64,000 bases of DNA from Crocinitomicaceae bacterium (GCA_030730025.1 JANQWC010000004.1:29179-93178), one strand, 5' to 3'. Shown: positions 52,146-63,000, counted from the first letter of the stretch. Numbers and translations: made by a program. The notes: a model not told the origin generated them from the letters alone.

Positions 52146-52637
52146 TTGAACCGCTCTGACTACAATACCTGTGTAGACCTCCACAGCGACGCGCTGTATA
52201 GGTTTTGTTTGCATTTCATGCGAGATGTCGAACCAGCACGCGATACCGTACAAGACTGTTTTGAAAAATTGTGGATCAACAAGGAAAGCGTCACAACAGA
52301 CAAAGCAAAAGCTTGGTTGTTTACTTGTGCAAATCACCTGATGCTCAATCAAGTGAAGCGCAACAAAGTCAAACAACAGCATTTGGACTCGCTCGGATGG
52401 AGCAGCACCAATAGCACAGACAAGCACTTTGAAACCCAACAACTCATCGAATTGTTGGTCAAAGATTTGCCGCCTCTGCAAAAAAGCATCTTGTTGCTCC
52501 GAGACCTCGAAGGCTATACTTACCAAGAAATCGGTTCCATGCTCGACCTGACCGAAGCCCAAGTGAAAGTATACCTTTTTAGAGCGAGGCTCAAAGTCAA
52601 AAAACGCGCTAACGGACAATTTGTATTGGCTTCATGA
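52146..52637 (+). CDS. ECF-type RNA polymerase sigma factor
   Basis: 163 residues from a TTG at 52146. No ATG exists before the conserved region. The frame is open back to another TTG at 52089, but that start lies upstream of the -7-like box and adds residues unlike the family. Region sigma-2 is seen as LHSDALYRFCLHFMRDVEPARDTVQDCFEKLW, with a WLFTCANHLMLNQVKR segment. Region sigma-4 reads LPPLQKSILLLRDLEGYTYQEIGSMLDLTEAQVKVYLFRARLKV. It should redirect RNA polymerase to envelope-related genes. Its stop overlaps the next gene by four bases (ATGA), the usual arrangement of a sigma and its anti-sigma. Confidence 0.9.
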   Translation: MNRSDYNTCVDLHSDALYRFCLHFMRDVEPARDTVQDCFEKLWINKESVTTDKAKAWLFTCANHLMLNQVKRNKVKQQHLDSLGWSSTNSTDKHFETQQLIELLVKDLPPLQKSILLLRDLEGYTYQEIGSMLDLTEAQVKVYLFRARLKVKKRANGQFVLAS

Positions 52638-54265
52638 AACCTACATTAGAAAACATCGATCAATGGCTCTTTGATGCCCTCGAAGGCAACTTAAGCCCCG
52701 CTCAAGAGCAAGTCCTAGACGACTTCATCGCCCAGCACCCGGAGCTCGAGCTCGAACAAGAGGCTTGGTTCAAAACCAACTACGTCGCTTCAGAAATCAC
52801 CTTTGAACCAAAAGCTGCGCTCTATCGCAAAAAGCAATTTGGCTATAAACCTTTTGCAGCAGCAGCTGTCCTGCTCTTGCTACTTGCCGTTGGCTTCTAC
52901 CAAAACCAAGAAGCGCCTTCAAAAGGTACGCTTTCAAAAGCGCCATCAAAAGCGACGCTTTCAAAAGGAATTTCTCAACAGAATACAAACTCTCCATCGA
53001 CAAACTCTCCATCGACAACTACACTTTCATCAACTCCTTCTACTCCACTCGTTTCTTCAAATCCACTCGTTTCTTCAAATCCGGCTACAACCGAAGTTTC
53101 TCTATTTTCAAACACTGTTTCTCTCCCTACAACAACTTCCTCCTCTCCACTCGCTTCTTCAAATCCACTCGTTTCTTCAAAACAAGCTACAAATTTAGCG
53201 ACCCTGAAGCCTCTTGCAGCTGGCCTTATCACAGGCTACCGCACCGATTTGCGTTTTGAAGCCCTCGCTGGCGTACAAAGCGAGCTGGAGCTCAAGAATA
53301 ATTGGCGTTTGCCGGCACTGCAGCGCGCCAGTCAGTTTGCGCAAAAAGAACTGGGTCTTAGCAACAACCAGACTTACGACCTACTGCTTCCGGGCAAGAG
53401 CAACATCGATGCGAACATCAGCAGTGTAGGTACGCTTTCGCAAACGCGCTTTCAGAGCAGCAGTCTGGCGCGCACAGGTACCGCCAGCGAACAAAGCCTC
53501 ATGGGGCAGCAATTTAGCCTCGATGGCTATTCGCGCAGTTTGCGGGCTGGGCTTGGTATTCAGGGCAGCTACAAACAATATGCTGGCGCAGCAGTGTCTG
53601 ACTACGAAATTGGACTCATTGCAGCACCTAAAATTGCACTCAATCGCATGATCATCCTAGAACCCGCTGCGCGCTTGCGCTTGGGGGCGCGTTACGCCGA
53701 TGCGGCCAAACTACAGAGCCTTTCTTTTATCGAATTTGAAAACGCCGACCTCAGAGCCGTTCAGGTTGATACCGCATTATCAGTTGGCCGCCGCCTTTTT
53801 TACAAGGACCTCGACCTCAGCCTAGCCATCCAGACACCTATTTTATTTGTGAGTGCCCAACTCGAAAACGCATTCAGGCATTTTGACTACGCCATGGGCA
53901 ATGAGCAAAATCCGAGCAATAGCAGCGCACCGCAACAACTCACCGTTTCCATCGGCACACAATACGCTTCGCGCAATGAAAAAATGCGCCTCGCGCCTTA
54001 TTTGCAATACCGAAGCAATCGCTTGCAAACGCAATACTTAGCTGGTATCCAACTGAACCTCAACAAATGGCAGCTCGGTGCAAGTGTGGCCAGTAACCAA
54101 CAGTATCAAGCGTCGTTGGGCTATTTGGGCAAACACAGCGCCATCATCCTGCAAAGTTGCCAGCACCAACTTCTGACACTCAACACACCAAGTTATTTTC
54201 ACCAAGTCACGTTCCGCATTTACTCACAACCTAGCCGCAAGGCCCGTCGTTATATCTCTTTGTAA
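52634..54265 (+). CDS. Predicted dual-membrane-spanning anti-sigma factor with C-terminal outer-membrane barrel
   Basis: 543 residues in four parts. Residues 1-60 are a small acidic helical domain like the zinc-less N-termini of Bacteroidota anti-sigma factors (IDQWLFDALEGNLSPAQEQVLDDFI). Residues 71-89 form one membrane helix (FAAAAVLLLLLAVGFY). Residues 90-195 are a Ser/Pro/Thr/Lys low-complexity tether encoded by tandem repeats. Residues about 200-543 look like an outer-membrane barrel with alternating strands (RSLRAGLGIQGSY, LEPAARLRLGARY, LSLAIQTPILFVSAQLENAF, RLAPYLQYRSNR, YFHQVTFRIYSQ). The barrel resembles the PorP/SprF-type barrel of the next gene in layout. With no N-terminal signal, the head should be cytoplasmic. 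This matches the Dma-type anti-sigma factors of Bacteroides. Confidence 0.75.
   Translation: MKPTLENIDQWLFDALEGNLSPAQEQVLDDFIAQHPELELEQEAWFKTNYVASEITFEPKAALYRKKQFGYKPFAAAAVLLLLLAVGFYQNQEAPSKGTLSKAPSKATLSKGISQQNTNSPSTNSPSTTTLSSTPSTPLVSSNPLVSSNPATTEVSLFSNTVSLPTTTSSSPLASSNPLVSSKQATNLATLKPLAAGLITGYRTDLRFEALAGVQSELELKNNWRLPALQRASQFAQKELGLSNNQTYDLLLPGKSNIDANISSVGTLSQTRFQSSSLARTGTASEQSLMGQQFSLDGYSRSLRAGLGIQGSYKQYAGAAVSDYEIGLIAAPKIALNRMIILEPAARLRLGARYADAAKLQSLSFIEFENADLRAVQVDTALSVGRRLFYKDLDLSLAIQTPILFVSAQLENAFRHFDYAMGNEQNPSNSSAPQQLTVSIGTQYASRNEKMRLAPYLQYRSNRLQTQYLAGIQLNLNKWQLGASVASNQQYQASLGYLGKHSAIILQSCQHQLLTLNTPSYFHQVTFRIYSQPSRKARRYISL
52917..53182 (+). repeat. Tandem DNA repeats encoding the periplasmic tether
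   Basis: Within the anti-sigma/barrel gene: degenerate TCAAAAG-containing units (about 52917-52970), a 15-bp unit repeated twice (52985-53014), and an 18-bp unit CCACTCGTTTCTTCAAAT present in two pairs (53045-53080 and 53147-53182), one copy with a single C/T change and the last with a final-base change. Units are multiples of three, so copy-number change keeps the frame. Confidence 0.8.
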
Positions 54266-54267
54266 TT

Positions 54268-55230
54268 ATGAAAAAGTTAAGCTTATCCCTACTCTTCTTG
54301 GTTGCAACCAGCAACTTGCTTGCCCAAGACCCCACCTTTACGCAGTTCTATTCCAACCCGGTCTACCTCAATCCCGCGCTAGCTGGCTCGAGCGGCTGCC
54401 CACGTGTGGCACTCAATTACCGCAACGAATGGCCGCAACTCACGGGTAATTACGTCACGTATGCGGCGGCTTACGACAGCTATTTCAAGAATATTTCTGG
54501 CGGCGTTGGCCTCATTGCCCTACACGATGTGCAAGGCCAAGGAACAATTCAGACATCCATGATTGGCGCTAGCTACTCCAACTACCTGAAAGTCAATCGC
54601 AAATTCAGACTCATGTTTGGAGCGCAAGCTGCCTATTATCAAAAATACCTAGACTGGAGCAAACTCACTTTTGGCGACATGATTGACCCGCGCCGCGGAT
54701 TCATCTACCAAACCGGTGATGTGCCACGTGGCAACGGCCGCCGTGGCTTCTTCGATGTGTCGGCAGGTATTGTGGGCTTCAGCAAGAATTTCTATTTCGG
54801 CGCGGCTTTTCATCACCTCAACAGACCAGACGAATCCATGATCCTCGGCCAATCTAAGCTGCCCATCAAAGTAACAGGGCACATCGGGGCAAACATCAAG
54901 CTCGGGCAGCGCGGTCGCTATTCAAGCACCACATTTTTATCGCCAAATATTATTTACCAGAACCAAAACGGCTTTCAGCAACTTAATGTTGGTGCCTACC
55001 TCAAGTATGAAAGTTTTACCATCGGCGCTTGGTACCGCAACAAAGATGCGTTTATCCTCACCGTCGGCATCAACACAGACAACTACCGAATTGGGTACAG
55101 CTATGACCTCACGGTTTCGCCACTCGGCAATGGGGTAAGCGGCGGTTCTCACGAAGTATCATTGGGCATCAACCTCAAATGCAAAAAACCAGCCCGCGAC
55201 TTCAGACGCATCAGCTGTCCTTCTTTCTAG
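54268..55230 (+). CDS. Type IX secretion system membrane protein PorP/SprF family
   Basis: 320 residues. Signal peptide KLSLSLLFLVATSNLLAQ, then the PorP/SprF hallmark DPTFTQFYSNPVYLNPALAGS (about 21-41) and NYRNEWPQL, with barrel strands to the end. A Cys/Arg-rich tail (KCKKPARDFRRISCPSF) follows the last strand region. These proteins hold T9SS cargo or adhesins at the outer membrane; SprF serves the SprB adhesin in Flavobacterium. It starts two bases after the anti-sigma/barrel gene, so sigma, anti-sigma and PorP form one operon. The giant adhesin encoded 1.8 kb downstream is a candidate client. Confidence 0.92.
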   Translation: MKKLSLSLLFLVATSNLLAQDPTFTQFYSNPVYLNPALAGSSGCPRVALNYRNEWPQLTGNYVTYAAAYDSYFKNISGGVGLIALHDVQGQGTIQTSMIGASYSNYLKVNRKFRLMFGAQAAYYQKYLDWSKLTFGDMIDPRRGFIYQTGDVPRGNGRRGFFDVSAGIVGFSKNFYFGAAFHHLNRPDESMILGQSKLPIKVTGHIGANIKLGQRGRYSSTTFLSPNIIYQNQNGFQQLNVGAYLKYESFTIGAWYRNKDAFILTVGINTDNYRIGYSYDLTVSPLGNGVSGGSHEVSLGINLKCKKPARDFRRISCPSF

Positions 55231-55241
55231 ATTGTTGAGCA

Positions 55242-55266
55242 GCTAAATTGCAATTTGTAATTTAGC
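55242..55266 (+). promoter_or_regulatory. Inverted repeat overlapping a promoter-like box before the M14 peptidase gene
   Basis: A perfect eight-base inverted repeat, GCTAAATT (55242-55249) with AATTTAGC (55259-55266), nine-base spacer. Its right arm overlaps TAATTTAG (55258-55265), one mismatch from TAnnTTTG and four bases before the peptidase ATG. No T-tract follows, so an operator or mRNA hairpin is more likely than a terminator. Confidence 0.45.
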
Positions 55267-55269
55267 GCC

Positions 55270-56994
55270 ATGAAACAATTCTTATTCCTCTGTGTATTTG
55301 GCGCCGCTCATTGGGGCCAAGCACAGCAAAATTGGTCGGGCAACACCTCCCCAGCGTACGACGAACTCATTGCGCACCTGCAGCAGCTAGACCGCGCACA
55401 CAAAGAAATCAAACTCTACAACATGGGGCCTTCAGACTACGGCCAACCCATTTACTTGTGTGTGATCAATGGCGTGAAGGATTCCACAAAGACCTTTGAA
55501 AAAGCGCGCAAGTCCACCACTATGCTCATCAATAATGCAATACATCCGGGTGAGCCAGACGGTATCAACGCTTGTTTGATCTGGCTCGACCAATGGATCG
55601 GCGCAGGCAAACCCCTAAAAAGCCGAGACAACCAAGACTTACCGCTCATTGCATTCATACCAGCCTATAACGTGGGCGGCATGTACAACCGCTCGGGTAC
55701 GAGCCGCGCCAATCAAAATGGCCCAGATGCGTACGGATTTAGAGGCTCAGCCAAAAACCTCGACCTCAACCGCGATTTCACTAAAATGGATGCCGTCAAT
55801 ACGCTTACGTTTGTCGAGATTTTTCAAGCCCTCGACCCCGATATTTTCATAGACAACCACGTCTCCAACGGCGCAGACTACCCCTATACGCTCACTTATA
55901 TCAGCTCGATGAAAGAAAGAATGGCACCGAGCATGCAAAACCTCACCTACAACAACTGCATCCCGACCTTAAAAGCATACTGTCAGATCGGTCATTTTGA
56001 ATTGTTTCCGTATGTCGAATTGAAAGGAGAAACACCCGAACAAGGCATTGTGGCCTTTAACGACCTACCCCGCTATGCCATGGGCTATGCCAGTTTATTT
56101 CATGCACTCTCTTTTACGGTAGAAACACACATGCTCAAGCCCTTCCCACAAAGAGTGCAAGCCACGCTACAATTCATGAATTCGGCAATTGCCTACACCA
56201 TGCAAAATGCAGCGCAAATTGAACAAGCGCGAAATGAAGCGATTGAATGGAGCCAAGCACAATCGTATTATCGCTTTAATTATCAATTGAACGAACAAAC
56301 CAATGACAGCATCCGCTTCAAAGGTTACGCAGCGACTTACCCTAAACATCCAATTACGGGTTTAGCTCAGCTCGAATATGATCAACAAAAACCTTATGAG
56401 CAATTCATCCCCTATTTCAATGAATATTTTCCAAAAGACTCCATTACCATTCCTAAATATTACGTAGTAGGTGGACAAGAAACTGAGGTGATTAAAAACC
56501 TCCAATTAAATGGCGTTGCGTATCAAGTCATTGATTCCTTCTATTATAAAGACGTCAATTGTTTTGTAGTGAAGGATTACAAAGCCCCTACCCGCCCCTA
56601 TGAAGGGCATTTCAAACTCTCCAATATTCAAATAGCGAACAGCACGCAAAAGCTACTCCTCAAACCTGGCGATATCATTGTGCCCACCAAACAAGACCGT
56701 GCGCAATTCATTCATGCCGTATTGCAACCCAAAGCCGAAGACAGCTACCTCTCTTGGAATTTCTTCGACTCCTATTTGCAGCAAAAAGAATACTTTTCGG
56801 CTTATGTTTTTAAAAGCCAAATTGAAGAGATCCTAGCCAAGGACCCAGCATTAAAAAAAGCATACGAGGAAAAAAAGGCACTCGATGTCAAGTTTGCACA
56901 AAGCGAATGGGATCAACTGTTTTATATCTATCAGCACAGCCCTTATTTCGAGCAAACCTTTATGCGTTTGCCGATCTATCAAATTTTTGACTAA
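55270..56994 (+). CDS. M14-family zinc carboxypeptidase, exported
   Basis: 574 residues. Signal peptide MKQFLFLCVFGAAHWGQAQ. The catalytic domain spans about 25-310. Zinc ligands are His92 and Glu95 in NAIHPGEPDG and His197 in DNHVSNGADY. Arg168 lies in the NLDLNRDF motif and the general base is Glu285 in FTVETHML. A C-terminal region (about 330-574) holds beta-strand segments and ends without a sorting domain, so periplasmic or outer-membrane-associated action is likely. It follows the PorP/SprF gene by 39 bases and ends at a bidirectional terminator. It may trim peptides or wall material near the secretion site, but the substrate is not known. Confidence 0.9.
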   Translation: MKQFLFLCVFGAAHWGQAQQNWSGNTSPAYDELIAHLQQLDRAHKEIKLYNMGPSDYGQPIYLCVINGVKDSTKTFEKARKSTTMLINNAIHPGEPDGINACLIWLDQWIGAGKPLKSRDNQDLPLIAFIPAYNVGGMYNRSGTSRANQNGPDAYGFRGSAKNLDLNRDFTKMDAVNTLTFVEIFQALDPDIFIDNHVSNGADYPYTLTYISSMKERMAPSMQNLTYNNCIPTLKAYCQIGHFELFPYVELKGETPEQGIVAFNDLPRYAMGYASLFHALSFTVETHMLKPFPQRVQATLQFMNSAIAYTMQNAAQIEQARNEAIEWSQAQSYYRFNYQLNEQTNDSIRFKGYAATYPKHPITGLAQLEYDQQKPYEQFIPYFNEYFPKDSITIPKYYVVGGQETEVIKNLQLNGVAYQVIDSFYYKDVNCFVVKDYKAPTRPYEGHFKLSNIQIANSTQKLLLKPGDIIVPTKQDRAQFIHAVLQPKAEDSYLSWNFFDSYLQQKEYFSAYVFKSQIEEILAKDPALKKAYEEKKALDVKFAQSEWDQLFYIYQHSPYFEQTFMRLPIYQIFD

Positions 56995-57013
56995 CCATTC
57001 TAAATTCTCAGTT

Positions 57014-57046
57014 AAAAAAAAGCCCCGAGCTGCGCTCGGGGCTTTT
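57014..57046. terminator. Bidirectional terminator between the M14 peptidase and the giant adhesin
   Basis: A perfect 13-bp stem (57018-57030 with 57034-57046, AAAAGCCCCGAGC/GCTCGGGGCTTTT) with a three-base loop and A/T tracts on both sides, placed between convergent genes. Confidence 0.92.
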
Positions 57047-57068
57047 GCATTGGCACAAGGCCTATAGC

Positions 57069-60000
57069 TTAGTTTTTAACGATGCGGATCGCTTCGGCTG
57101 CTTCGGCTACTTTTAGGAAGTAGATGCCGCGTGCAACTTGGTCGATGTCGATAGTCGTTGACGTACCATTTAGTGCGCCAGTAGCGACCACCTTACCTTG
57201 CGCATCTTGAATCACGTAGTTGCTGTACAACGCTTCGGACGCTTTCAAAGTGAAGACTGCATCAGTTGGGTTTGGTTGAACTGAGAAGCTAACAACCGTT
57301 TGCTCATCTAGACCAACTGTTAAAGTAAGATTCAATGTAATTGTGGAATCACAACCAGCTGCGTTGGTCAGTGTTTGCGTGTAGGTACCAGATTGGGTGT
57401 ACATGATGTCGTTGAGAATGTAGTCAGCAACACCCGTCGCGTTGATGGTGCTTGTCGTAGGCTGATTCACCTGAACCGCTACAGCATTTGTAGTTACGGA
57501 ACAACCTGCTGGACTGGTAACCGTGGCGCTATAGCTACCGGAAGTTGTTACATTTATTGAGCTGCTTTGCGCCGTGTTAGACCACACATATGTATTACCT
57601 GCAGCTGCACTCAATACTACACTTTCTCCTTCGCAGAAACTCAACGGACCACTTGCCACAATAAAGTTAGCAGGAAGCGCATTGACTGCTACATCAATAG
57701 AAGTGGTATCTGAACAACCGTTGGCAGCAGTAGCCGTAAGCACATAAGTACCGGCTGTGCTTGCGCTCAGCGTTGAGCCAGACTGACCATTTGACCATCC
57801 ATAAGTAGCAGCACCAGATGCTGTTAAAGCCACACTACCACCTTGACAGAAGGTTGTTGGTCCGTTAGCAGTAATTTGCGCTGTAGGTGCTGGTAAAATA
57901 GTGACTGAAACAGGCGCAAGTGTTGTTGTACACCCATTTGAACCCGTGACCGTTACACCATAATTGCCAGTTGTTGTTGGCACTATACTTTGAGAAGTGG
58001 CATTGTTGGTCCAGAGGTAAGTGCCTGTTCCGGAAACAGCTAAAGAAACAAGCTGATTAGAACAACTTGTCGCCGAACCTGTCAGGTTGATACTTGCCAC
58101 CGGCGCACTCAACACATTGACTAAAATCGCATTGGACACTGCTGAACAACCACTCGGACTTGTAATAGTGACCGTATAGGCACCAGAATTACTTGCGGTA
58201 ATGCTTGGTGTGGTTGCACCATTGGACCACAAATAAGTTCCACCTGCATAACTATTCGCATTGAGCGCCACACTTGCGCCCGCACAGAAATTCGTCGGAC
58301 CAGCAGCAGCAATTGTTGCATTTGGAGTAATTCCTGTTCCCAAAGTATATACGGAACTTGCAGAACAGCCATTCGCGTCAACAACCGTTAAAACATAAGT
58401 GCTTGGTTGCTGAACCGTGATGCTATTGCTCTGAGAACCTGTACTCCAGCTGTACGAAGCAGCATTGATCGACGAAGTCAGGCTGACCGACTGACCTGAG
58501 CAAATAGCAGGGGCACTTGCTTGGATGGCCACAGCAGGGGCTGTATTCACCGTAACTTGAACAGGCGAAACTTGATAGCTACATCCAGCGGCATTTGTGA
58601 TGATCGCACCATAAGCACCTGTAGCATTGACCAAGATCTGTGAGCCAGTTTGGTTTGTACTCCATTGATAAGCAAAACCTGCCGGTAAACTCAACTGAAC
58701 AGCTCCACCCGAACAGAACGAGAGTGGCCCATTGGCTACAATCGAAACCGGACTGATGGTGTTGACCACAACTGGTGAAGTTGTTGACACAGCACAACCA
58801 TTGGCATAAGTAACTGTGTATGTCAGGTTTGTAGCACCAGCGCCAAGACCAGTATAGCTACCTGATGTTGGATCAATACCGACCACGCTTGGATTTTGAC
58901 TTGACCAAACACCATTGGCAACCGCATTTGAAAGCTGTGCGCTCGCACCTAAACAAACAGCGGCGGCACCAGTATTTGAACCAAGTGCAGGTGCAGCGAG
59001 CATTTGTACGCTAATTGGTGTGGCACTTGCACTACAAACACCGTTAGAAACTGTTAACCCAACAGTTTGCGTAGTCGCTAAAGTAATGCTTTGCGAAGTA
59101 GCGCCATTAGACCACGCATAACTTGCCGCCGGATCAGCAGTGAGCGTAACGCTAGCACCTTCACAGAAAGTAAGTGCGCCTGAAGAAGAGATATTAATAG
59201 AAGGCAAGGATTGCACGGCAACCTGAATTGGCGTCGAAAGTGCCGAACAACCATTCAAAGAAAGGTTAACGGTGTAAGCTCCTGGCGCTTGAACAGTGAT
59301 ACTTTGAGTAGTGGCGCCATTGCTCCATAAATAGCTAGTAGCAGGCTCAGCTGAAAGCGTAACACTTCCACCCTGACAGAAAGTAGTTGGCCCCGACGCC
59401 ACTACAGTACTCACTGGTAGCGCATTGACCTCAACGAGCGTTGGCACCGAAGTAGCGCTACAGCCGTTTTGAGTGGCTTGTACAGTGTATGAGCCTGCTG
59501 TTTGAACCGAAATACTTTGTGTTGTGGCACCTGTACTCCACAAATAACTACTTGCAGGAGCTGCTGTCAAGACCACATTTGATCCGGCGCAAATGCTTGT
59601 TGAGCCAGATGCGGTTATCGTTGCTGTTGGGGCAGTCAGTGTACTCACGACTACCGGTACAGCACTCGCACTACAACCAGCAGAATTGCTCACACTCAAG
59701 CCGATGCTTGTTGCTGTGGAAACCGTAATACTTTGCGTTGTGGCGCCGTTTGTCCAGAGGTAAGACGAAGCAGCTGGAGCAGTGAGCGTAACGCTCGCGC
59801 CAGAGCAAAGGCTCAAAGAGCCAACAACTTGAATTTGAGGCACCGCAGGTGGTGCTTGAACGCTAACTACCGAGGCTGCGGAAGCGGCCACACATCCATT
59901 TGCGTTGGTTACCTGGACTGCATAATTACCTGCGGTATTGACCACAATACTTTGAGTTGTGGCGCCATTGCTCCAAGAATAAGCTGCAGCCGGCGTTGCT

Positions 60001-63000
60001 GTTAGGGTAACACTTGCGCCCTGGCAGAAGCTCAACGGACCACTTGCCGTGACACTTGCACTTGGAAGGGCCTGTACAACCACAGCTACTGGTGCACTTG
60101 TAGCGGCACAACCGTTGTTGTTCACGTTAACTGAATAATTTCCAGCTGTACTGACAACAATACTTTGCGTGGTAGCACCATTGTTCCAAAGGTAACTTGA
60201 AGCAGTCGCTGCGGTGAGCGTAACTGAACCTCCTTGACAGAAGGTAGTTGTCCCGATTGTAGAAATCGTTGGCGTTGGCAGCGGCGTCACGTTGATGGTC
60301 GTGACGGCAGATGTAGCACTACAACCGTTTTGCGTAGAAAGCACGCTGTAGTTACCCGCGGTATTGACTGTAATACTTGCAGTTGTAGCACCATTTGACC
60401 ACAAATAGGTTGTGGCAGGGCTAGCCGTAAGTACTACATTGCTACCCTGACAAATTGTAGTCGGGCCATTTGCAGCAACCGTTGGGCTTGGCAAAGCGGT
60501 CACGGAAACGGTAATTGGAGCCGAAGTTGCACTACAACCATTTGAATTGACAGCAACGGTATAAGTGCCGGCTGTACTTGCACTAATGCTCTGAGTAGTT
60601 GCACCGTTTGACCACAAGTAAGCTGAACCAGCGCTAGCCGTCAAGGTGACCGCAGCACCCGCACAAATAGTCGTGCTGGCTGCTGGGGTAATTGTAGCCG
60701 TTGGAAGCGCATTGACAGTTACACTTGTATTGGCAGAAGTTGATGTACAACCTTGGTTATTGGTGAGCACCAAAGAGTAGTTTCCGGCAGCACTTGCGGT
60801 GTATGTTGGCGCAGTAGCACCACTAATTGGCGTTCCGTTGAGGCGCCACACATAACTAAATGTGGAGCCAGTAGGCGGCGTTGGTCCGTTTAAGACAACA
60901 GACGAACCAGCACAAAATGTTGTTGAACCGATATTGGTAATGACGGCATTCGGACTTGGCGCCATGGTTACAACTGCTGGCGTGGCACTTGCCGAACATC
61001 CATTAGCAGTTACACTCAAGCCATAAGAACCGGCCGCATTGACCGTAATACTTTGGGTATTGGCACCATTCGACCACAAATAACTAGAAGCTGGGCTTGC
61101 GGTCAAGACCACAGTAGCACCCGCACATAGCGTGGTAGCTCCACTAGCGGCAATCGTTGGTGTAGGCAAAGCATTCACCACAACTGCTAATGGAGCGCTA
61201 GTTGCGCTACAGCCATTGGTCGTGAGTTCAACACTGTAACTTCCCGTAGCATTGGCAACAATACTCTGAGTTGTGGCACCAGTAGACCATAAATATGAAC
61301 CGGCACTTGGGGCCGTAATTGTGACGTTATTTCCTGCACAGAAAGTGGTTGCTCCACTTGTAGTGAGGGCAGTTGAAATGGCAGGCTGCACACTTACAGA
61401 AGTTGCTGTCGAATTACTGTAGCAACCGTTGTTCAAGCTAGAAACTTGATAAGTCCCGGCCTGAGCAACCGTAATACTTTGCGTTGTAGCACCAGTAGAC
61501 CACAAATATGCAGTACCCGGACTTGCCGTCAGCGTGACGCTAGCGCCTGGACATAAAGTTGTCGAACCCGAGGCTGAAATTGAAGTTGGAGTCGTCGACT
61601 GAACCGTCATGGAAAGGGATGCATTCGCTGTACAACCATTTGAAGTGGTGATTTGATAAGAAATGACAACCGATCCAGCAGCAAGCCCTGAAACCAAACC
61701 ACTTAAAGGGTTAACCGTTGCTTTACTGATATCAGAACTAGACCATAGACCATTGGTTGTGGCATTGCTCAATTGGGTACTCGCGTTGACACAAACACTG
61801 CTCGAACCACTGATTGCAGCAATGGTTGGCTGCGCCAGAACTTGTACGCTTACTTGCTGCGCGCTCGCGCTACAGCCATTTGCAGCTGTCATGGTGAGGC
61901 CGTAGTTTCCAGCTGTACTGACAACTATACTTTGGGTTGTAGCCCCAGTAGACCAAAGATAACTTGTGGCGGATGGCGCACTCAGCTCAACCGAACCACC
62001 CTGACAAAATGCGGTAGATCCAGACGCACTGATTGTCGTCAAAGGAGCCGCTAAAATGGTGATCGGATAATCTACTGTAGCCGTACAGCCGTTGAGGTTG
62101 GTATACGTATAGCTGATGGTTGAAGAACCCGCAGCAAGGCCCGTTACCAACCCGTTGATATGTCCAACAGTAGCAGTATTCAAGTTTGATGAGCTGTAAA
62201 CTCCACCAGACATCGGAATACTCAATTGGATTTGACCATTGCTACAAACCGTACTCGGACCACTTATCTGACTCATGGTCGGTAAAGGATTCACCACCGT
62301 TTGAATGCTGGCTGCTGCACTCGTACAGCCAAAGCCATTGGTAATTTGAACACTGTAGGTTCCTGCACTCTGAGTACTGATGCTCGAAGTAGTGGCTCCT
62401 GTTGACCACAAATAGGACAAGCCAGCACCTGTATTTGCTTGTAAAGTCACTGCTGCGCCTTGACAAAATGCCGTTGGGCCACTCGCCGTTATTTGCGCCT
62501 GTGGCGTCGGATGGTATGCTACAAAAACTGGTGTCGAACTCGCACTACAGCTTCCCGAACCCACGCTAACCGAGTAAGAACCTGCGGCAGAAACATCGAT
62601 ACTTTGGGTTGTTTCACCTGTACTCCACAAATAGCTAGTAGCCGGCGAAGCTGTTAAGGTAAGGTTTGAACCTGGGCAGATGGTTGTGGAACCATTGGTA
62701 GAGATCGTTGCAACTGGTACTTGGATAACACTTACAACAATTGGATCCGATGTTACGGTACAACCGTTTGAACCGGTAAGGGCAACTGTAAAGGTTCCAG
62801 CCGAACTAACGTTTATACTCGGCGTTGTCTGGCCATTGCTCCACGTATAAGCAACAGCGCTTCCTGTTGTGATGTTGATACTTGCACCGGCACAAATAGC
62901 GATGTTGTTGCCAGGGTAAATGGTGGCATTTGGAACAGGGTTGACATTGATTTGAACACTGTTTGAATTCGCACTACATCCATTTACTGTTGTGATGGCA

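Noticed and set aside
52797-53232. Alternative frames across the tether-coding repeats
   Set aside because: Tandem repeats whose units are multiples of three keep all frames open. The other frames give low-complexity peptides and would break the sigma-coupled gene.
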